Assembly (NCBI RefSeq): GCF_016908395.1 | Contig: NZ_JAFBDU010000003.1 | Coordinates: 1-64,000 of the forward strand | Source: Metabacillus crassostreae | GTDB lineage: Bacteria; Bacillota; Bacilli; Bacillales; Bacillaceae | DNA: 64,000 bases | Direction of reading: 5' to 3' | Shown here: positions 60,258 through 64,000 of the stretch, piece by piece | Layout: each line of letters begins with the position of its first letter | Position numbering within the stretch: the first letter of the stretch is position 1 | The notes under the pieces: model-generated | Databases searched by the model: none | What the model was told of the DNA's origin: nothing | Seen by the model: only the letters and a program-made list of their open reading frames with translations | Translations under genes and position numbers: made by a program

Positions 60258-61487
60258 CTATTCACAGAAAATATGCTTTCCGATACGTTTTATTTGTGGT
60301 CTTCCCCAAATCCAAGAGCTTGTAGCAGTATCTGGGTTAAAATAATATAATGCTTCTCCAGTAGGATCAAAGCCATTTAAAGCATCTAAAACAGCTTTTT
60401 TCGCAGAATCATTAGGTGTAAGCCAAATTTGCCCATCAGCAACTGCTGTAAAAGCACGTGGCTCAAAGATCACACCGGAAACTGTATTAGGAAAAGTTGC
60501 GCTATTTAAGCGGTTGACTATAACTGCCGCTACAGCAACTTGTCCAATATAAGGCTCACCGCGCGCTTCTCCGTATACTGCATTTGCCATAAGCTTTATG
60601 TCATTTTGTGAAAACCCTGCAGGAATGTTCACTGCTGTTGAATCTTTTTGGTTATTTTCATTTTGTTCATTTTGATTTTGTTGTTCTTGGTTTTGCTGCT
60701 CCTGCTGTTGTTGTTGATTTTGTTGTTCTTGGTTTTGCTGCTCCTGTTGCTGTTGTTGATTTTGTTGTTTTTGGTTTTGCTGCTCCTGTTGCTGTTGTTG
60801 ATTTTGTTGTTTTTGGTTTTGCTGCTCCTGTTGTTGTTGCTGATTTTGTTGCTCTTGATTTTGCTGCTCCTGTTGCTGTTGTTGATTTTGTTGTTTTTGG
60901 TTTTGCTGCTCCTGTTGCTGTTTGTTTTGTTGTGCTTGTTTTTGCTGCTCCTGCTGTTTATTTTGTTGTGCTTGTTTTTGTTGTGCTTGCTGTTGTTGAT
61001 TTCCTTGTGCTTTATAGTTTTTTTCTTGTTGTTGCTTTCTTTGTTCAGCTGCTTGTCTTGCTTTTTGAATTTGTTGTTCTGAAGGTGCTGATTGGATACT
61101 AAGTGGCACACCTCCATAGTGGGTGAATCTTCTTCCTTTATTTATTTGTTCATACACAAAATCTTTATAAAATTTAGTAGACTTTACGAGCATATCCTTC
61201 GTTTTCTGACCAACTAAACCATCAACCTCTTCTAACCCGAACATGTTTTGAAAATTTCTAACCGCCCAATAGGTGCTCCATCCGTAGACACCATCAATTG
61301 TCCCGTGGTAATAGCCGTTATATTGAAGCCTTGCTTGTAATTCAATAACATCACTACCCGTCGCACCTCTTTGGATAGTTTGTTGTGAAAAAGCATGTGC
61401 TTCAGGTACATTTTGTGAAAGAAATTGAAATGTGAAGGATGTTATCGTCAATACTGCAACCATCAACATTATGCGCATCTTTTTCAT
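60258..61487 (-). CDS. sleB: Spore cortex-lytic enzyme SleB
   Basis: A lytic transglycosylase that degrades cortex peptidoglycan during germination. It has 409 residues, about 100 more than the roughly 305 of B. subtilis SleB. A signal peptide (about 1-31, ending EAHAFS) precedes a peptidoglycan-binding domain (about 38-98, GSDVIELQARLQYNGYYHG). A Gln/Asn/Lys-rich linker (about 140-280) follows, then the Hydrolase_2 catalytic domain (about 295-409) with NAVYGEARGEP containing the catalytic Glu. The extra length is the linker, built from 14-residue tandem units. It is first in the sleB-ypeB operon. Confidence 0.96.
   Translation of the reverse strand: MKKMRIMLMVAVLTITSFTFQFLSQNVPEAHAFSQQTIQRGATGSDVIELQARLQYNGYYHGTIDGVYGWSTYWAVRNFQNMFGLEEVDGLVGQKTKDMLVKSTKFYKDFVYEQINKGRRFTHYGGVPLSIQSAPSEQQIQKARQAAEQRKQQQEKNYKAQGNQQQQAQQKQAQQNKQQEQQKQAQQNKQQQEQQNQKQQNQQQQQEQQNQEQQNQQQQQEQQNQKQQNQQQQQEQQNQKQQNQQQQQEQQNQEQQNQQQQQEQQNQEQQNQNEQNENNQKDSTAVNIPAGFSQNDIKLMANAVYGEARGEPYIGQVAVAAVIVNRLNSATFPNTVSGVIFEPRAFTAVADGQIWLTPNDSAKKAVLDALNGFDPTGEALYYFNPDTATSSWIWGRPQIKRIGKHIFCE
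60672..60915 (-). repeat. 42-bp minisatellite inside sleB
   Basis: Five near-identical 42-bp units encode the 14-residue unit QQNQQQQQEQQNQE/K. A degenerate QQNKQQEQQKQA region follows on the N-terminal side. Units differ mainly by E/K exchange and synonymous CAA/CAG changes. The long frames on other strands through this stretch (Val/Leu-rich) are shadows of the repeat. Confidence 0.9.
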
Positions 61488-61559
61488 GTTGCTGCCTCCT
61501 CAAGTAGATGTAATTGCTTAAACGTATTTTTTGTAGTCTTTGGTATTTTATTCATAACA

Positions 61560-61627
61560 AATTAAAAGACATCCAAATTAAACAATTCATGGTAGCACGA
61601 ATGTTTGTTTTGAATGTCTTTTTTAGA
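61560..61627. terminator. Hairpin between prsW and sleB
   Basis: An imperfect long stem (AAAAGACAT... with ...ATGTCTTTTTT, inner CAT/ATG and ACA/TGT pairs) has T-runs on both strands. It lies about 100 bp beyond the prsW stop and upstream of sleB, and probably ends prsW transcripts. Confidence 0.6.
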
Positions 61628-61720
61628 TGATATTTTATTTTTATAGTTCTACTAATCCTTACAGACGATTTCACAGAAAATAGATCAGGCGAAGTAATAT
61701 ATAGTATCGAAACAAATTTT

Positions 61721-62383
61721 TTAAGGCAATTTTGTATCAAAAATTTTAATTCTAGCTTTTTTTGCTTTATGTAAAGCAAACCACCATAGTAATAACATAA
61801 ATGGAACCATTATATATTTCCAATTCATATAACTTAATAAAATAGTATCGTAAACTGAATGTAACAATATTGGAACAGACCAAGAAACTAGAATCCATTT
61901 CTTACGATTACTACCTTCAGAGAATTTACCCTTTCCTAAATAGTATCCCATGATAACCCCAAATAACGCATGACTTGATACAGGTAATATCGCACGACCT
62001 AATGCATATTCAACACCATTTGCAAATAAATACAATATATTTTCCAATGTAGCAAAACCTAAAGAAACCGCAACACCATAAACAATTCCATCATAATGTT
62101 CATTAAATTCTACATGTTGATAAATAGTAAAAAACAACACAAACCACTTAAAAAATTCCTCTAGAAATCCAACTGCAACAAAAGTATATAATGTTTCTGA
62201 TGTAAAAACACCTTCAACTTCTAAAACATATTGGACAAACATAATAGGGAAAACAAGCAAAGCACCAAATATAAAAGATCTCAGCACTAAAATAACTGGT
62301 TCGGATTCGTACTGATCTCTTAAATAGAAATAACTTAATAAAGCAAGACCTGGGGCAATGCCCGCAGAAATAATCGCAATCAT
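61721..62383 (-). CDS. prsW: Intramembrane protease PrsW
   Basis: A glutamic-type site-1 membrane protease. In B. subtilis it cleaves the anti-sigma-W factor RsiW in response to antimicrobial peptides and envelope stress (formerly ypdC). It has 220 residues with about seven hydrophobic spans. The catalytic motif is [14 protein letters not shown] (EExxK-type). Further conserved polar membrane residues are in [12 protein letters not shown] (Glu, Asn) and [13 protein letters not shown] (His). GAGG precedes the ATG. It is divergent from ansA. Confidence 0.95.
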   Translation of the reverse strand: MIAIISAGIAPGLALLSYFYLRDQYESEPVILVLRSFIFGALLVFPIMFVQYVLEVEGVFTSETLYTFVAVGFLEEFFKWFVLFFTIYQHVEFNEHYDGIVYGVAVSLGFATLENILYLFANGVEYALGRAILPVSSHALFGVIMGYYLGKGKFSEGSNRKKWILVSWSVPILLHSVYDTILLSYMNWKYIMVPFMLLLWWFALHKAKKARIKIFDTKLP

Positions 62384-62587
62384 TCACAGGCCTCTTTTCT
62401 TATTGTATCTATCCCCCCCCTAGTTCCTCACTAGAAGGCGTTTCTTCCGTTTACCATCCCTACTCTTAGATTTCTATATCTAAAAATGGAAGTTTTTCTT
62501 TCATTATCGTATCATGTTATCGTAAAATTGAAAATGTCTACTGTCGTAATTTCGTAGATTTTAGCAGAAACAAGGAGGTTCAAAAAA

Positions 62588-63559
62588 ATGAAGGCAAAAA
62601 ATATTCTTTTAATCCACACAGGTGGAACAATCTCAATGCAAGAAAATGAATCAGGTGAAGTGAAACCAGGAGATAAAAACCCCCTTGTTGATCATATTAA
62701 AGAGATTCCAAATATTAACCTTATAACATCGGAGTTATTTCATTTACCGTCACCTCATATTACTCCATTAAATATGTTAGACATAAAAAATCATATAGAA
62801 GCAACACTAACATCTCAACAGTTAAATGGTGTTGTTATCACACATGGAACAGATACGTTAGAGGAAACAGCTTATTTCCTGGATGTTACCTTATCACTTG
62901 ATATTCCAGTTGTATTAACAGGAGCAATGAGGTCAAGTAATGAATTAGGTTCAGATGGTCTTTATAATTTACTATCAGCTATAAAAGTCGCATCATCAGA
63001 GCATGCAAAGTCTATGGGAGTTTTAGTTGTAATGAATGATGAAATTCATACAGCAAAAAATGTAACTAAAACACATACAAGTAATGTAGCAACTTTTCAA
63101 AGTCCACAGTATGGTCCAATTGGAATTGTCAATAAAGGTGGAGTATCTTTCCATCATAAACCTGTTTTACATCGTTCTTTAAAAGTTAAAAACTTAAATA
63201 AAAATGTATTCCTTATAAAAGCATATGCAGGAATGGATGACCAAATTATAAATGCATTAGATCAATTAAATTTAAATGGGCTTGTTATTGAGGCATTAGG
63301 ACAAGGTAATTTACCACCTATGATGCTCCCTAGCTTACGAAAGATTGTTAAAAAGGGTATACCAATTGTCCTCGTATCCCGTTGCTTTAATGGAATTGTT
63401 CAAGATGTTTACGGATATGAAGGTGGAGGAAGACATTTAAAAGAACTAGGGTTCATTTTTAGCAATGGCTTAAATGGTCAAAAAGCACGAATTAAATTAA
63501 TGATTGCCTTGGAAACAACAACAGCTCTTGATGAAATTGAAGAAATATTTGCTCTGTAG
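62588..63559 (+). CDS. ansA: L-asparaginase, type I cytoplasmic
   Basis: It hydrolyses asparagine to aspartate and ammonia. It has 323 residues. The first active-site motif is ILLIHTGGTISMQE (nucleophilic Thr), and the second is VVITHGTDTLEETAYFLD (Thr-Asp-Lys relay). GAMRSSNELGSDGLYNL and YAGMDDQI follow. No signal peptide, so cytoplasmic. The ATG follows AAGGAGG. It is a plus-strand gene with its own terminator. B. subtilis carries ansA elsewhere, so this location next to ypdA/prsW is a Bacillus-group variant. Confidence 0.95.
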   Translation: MKAKNILLIHTGGTISMQENESGEVKPGDKNPLVDHIKEIPNINLITSELFHLPSPHITPLNMLDIKNHIEATLTSQQLNGVVITHGTDTLEETAYFLDVTLSLDIPVVLTGAMRSSNELGSDGLYNLLSAIKVASSEHAKSMGVLVVMNDEIHTAKNVTKTHTSNVATFQSPQYGPIGIVNKGGVSFHHKPVLHRSLKVKNLNKNVFLIKAYAGMDDQIINALDQLNLNGLVIEALGQGNLPPMMLPSLRKIVKKGIPIVLVSRCFNGIVQDVYGYEGGGRHLKELGFIFSNGLNGQKARIKLMIALETTTALDEIEEIFAL

Positions 63560-63631
63560 AATTCAGGTTAGTGGATTTTAAAACTTTTTTTAGCATTAAA
63601 CAAAATAAAAAAAGTAACGTTTAAATCTTTG

Positions 63632-63665
63632 GAGGATACAGCATTGAGCTGTATCCTCTTTTTGG
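63632..63665 (+). terminator. Intrinsic terminator of ansA
   Basis: An 11-bp perfect stem (GAGGATACAGC with GCTGTATCCTC, loop ATTGA) is followed by TTTTT on the plus strand. It lies between the convergent ansA and ypdA stops and may act in both directions. Confidence 0.88.
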
Positions 63666-63667
63666 CT

Positions 63668-64000
63668 TTATCTATTTTTTATGATTTCATCACAAATTAA
63701 CTGACCATGAAAACGACCATTTTCAATAAATATTTCATTTGCATTGTTTCCTGCTGCAATGACTCCGGCAATAAAGATTCCCTTGATGTTTGTCTCCATC
63801 GTATCAGGGTTATAGATCGGTCGACCAGTTTCAGCGTCAATTTCAACTCCCATTTTCCTCAGAAAACTATGATCAGGATGGTAACCTGTCATGGCAAAAA
63901 CAAAATCATTTTTAATTTCTATTATTTCATTTTTCACTTTATATCGAACTGTTTCTGTATCAATTTTAAGCAAATGTGAATTAAATTCCATTGAGATTGT
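63668..64000 (-). CDS. ypdA: Bacillithiol-disulfide reductase YpdA/Bdr, C-terminal part
   Basis: The last 110 codons of a flavoprotein, cut by the window edge. The frame continues upstream past 64000, so its start is outside. The visible part carries FVFAMTGYHPDHSFLRKMGV and the thioredoxin-reductase-type C-terminal FAD motif region FIAGVIAAGNNANEIFIENG. In Firmicutes YpdA reduces oxidised bacillithiol with NADPH. The link to bshA/bshB1 some 50 kb away is functional, not operonic. Assignment rests on these motifs and on position beside prsW. Confidence 0.88.
   Translation of the reverse strand, partial: TISMEFNSHLLKIDTETVRYKVKNEIIEIKNDFVFAMTGYHPDHSFLRKMGVEIDAETGRPIYNPDTMETNIKGIFIAGVIAAGNNANEIFIENGRFHGQLICDEIIKNR

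Noticed and set aside
60608-61117. Three long overlapping frames (Val/Ala-, Leu- and Asn/Lys/Ser-rich) in the sleB region
   Set aside because: They are alternate-frame and antisense readings of the 42-bp Gln/Asn repeat in sleB and have no independent coding signs.

Overview
The window is a gene-dense, low-GC stretch of a Bacillaceae chromosome (Bacillus sensu lato, not B. subtilis itself). The evidence is near-complete synteny with the B. subtilis ponA-to-ypdA region, endospore genes (spoIVA, sleB-ypeB, ypjB, the YIEGIA cluster), bacillithiol genes, strong AGGAGG-type ribosome binding sites and frequent TTG/GTG starts. Nearly all genes lie on the minus strand. The exceptions are ypjC, ypzI and ansA. 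No tRNA, rRNA, insertion sequence, prophage or CRISPR array was seen.

Layout, left to right (transcription mostly right to left). 0-8 kb: ypoC-nth-dnaD, asnS, ypmB-ypmA and dinG (replication, repair, Asn-tRNA). 8-16.4 kb: panBCD (pantothenate), birA, cca, bshA-bshB1 (bacillithiol), mgsA, dapB and the MazG-type ypjD. 16.5-24.2 kb: ypjC(+), ypjB, ypjA, the menaquinol:cytochrome c reductase qcrABC, and ypiF/ypiB/ypiA. 24.4-38.7 kb: an unrecognised amidohydrolase-like protein, then the aromatic supra-operon aroC-aroB-aroH-trpEDCFBA-hisC-tyrA-aroA. 38.8-47 kb: cheR, ndk, the menaquinone side-chain genes hepS/menG/hepT, mtrB (TRAP), folE, hbs and spoIVA. 47-55.9 kb: yphF, yphE, gpsA, der, a small three-gene membrane/sporulation cluster, ypzI(+), fni and ypfD. 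56-64 kb: plsC, cmk, ypfB, ypfA, sleB-ypeB, prsW, ansA(+) and the C-terminal part of ypdA.

Several genes work together. The TRAP regulator (mtrB) is only 8 kb from the trp leader it should control. That leader shows ten G/UAG triplets, a perfect terminator, an overlapping antiterminator and a hairpin over the trpE ribosome binding site. hepS/hepT/menG supply the menaquinone that qcrABC oxidises. bshA/bshB1 make bacillithiol, and the ypdA product is the likely disulfide reductase that recycles it. sleB and ypeB form the germination lytic pair.

This is core genome, and I find no convincing new multi-gene system. The best leads are the unrecognised protein at 24.4-25.3 kb (amidohydrolase-like N-terminus without the metal-binding HxH), two families of degenerate intergenic repeats, a foldback element upstream of der, a 28-bp-phased direct repeat upstream of qcrA, a candidate pan RNA motif upstream of panB, a 42-bp minisatellite in sleB, and the absence of aspB from its usual place. 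Many gene starts given here are trimmed to the start codon that has a properly spaced ribosome binding site.
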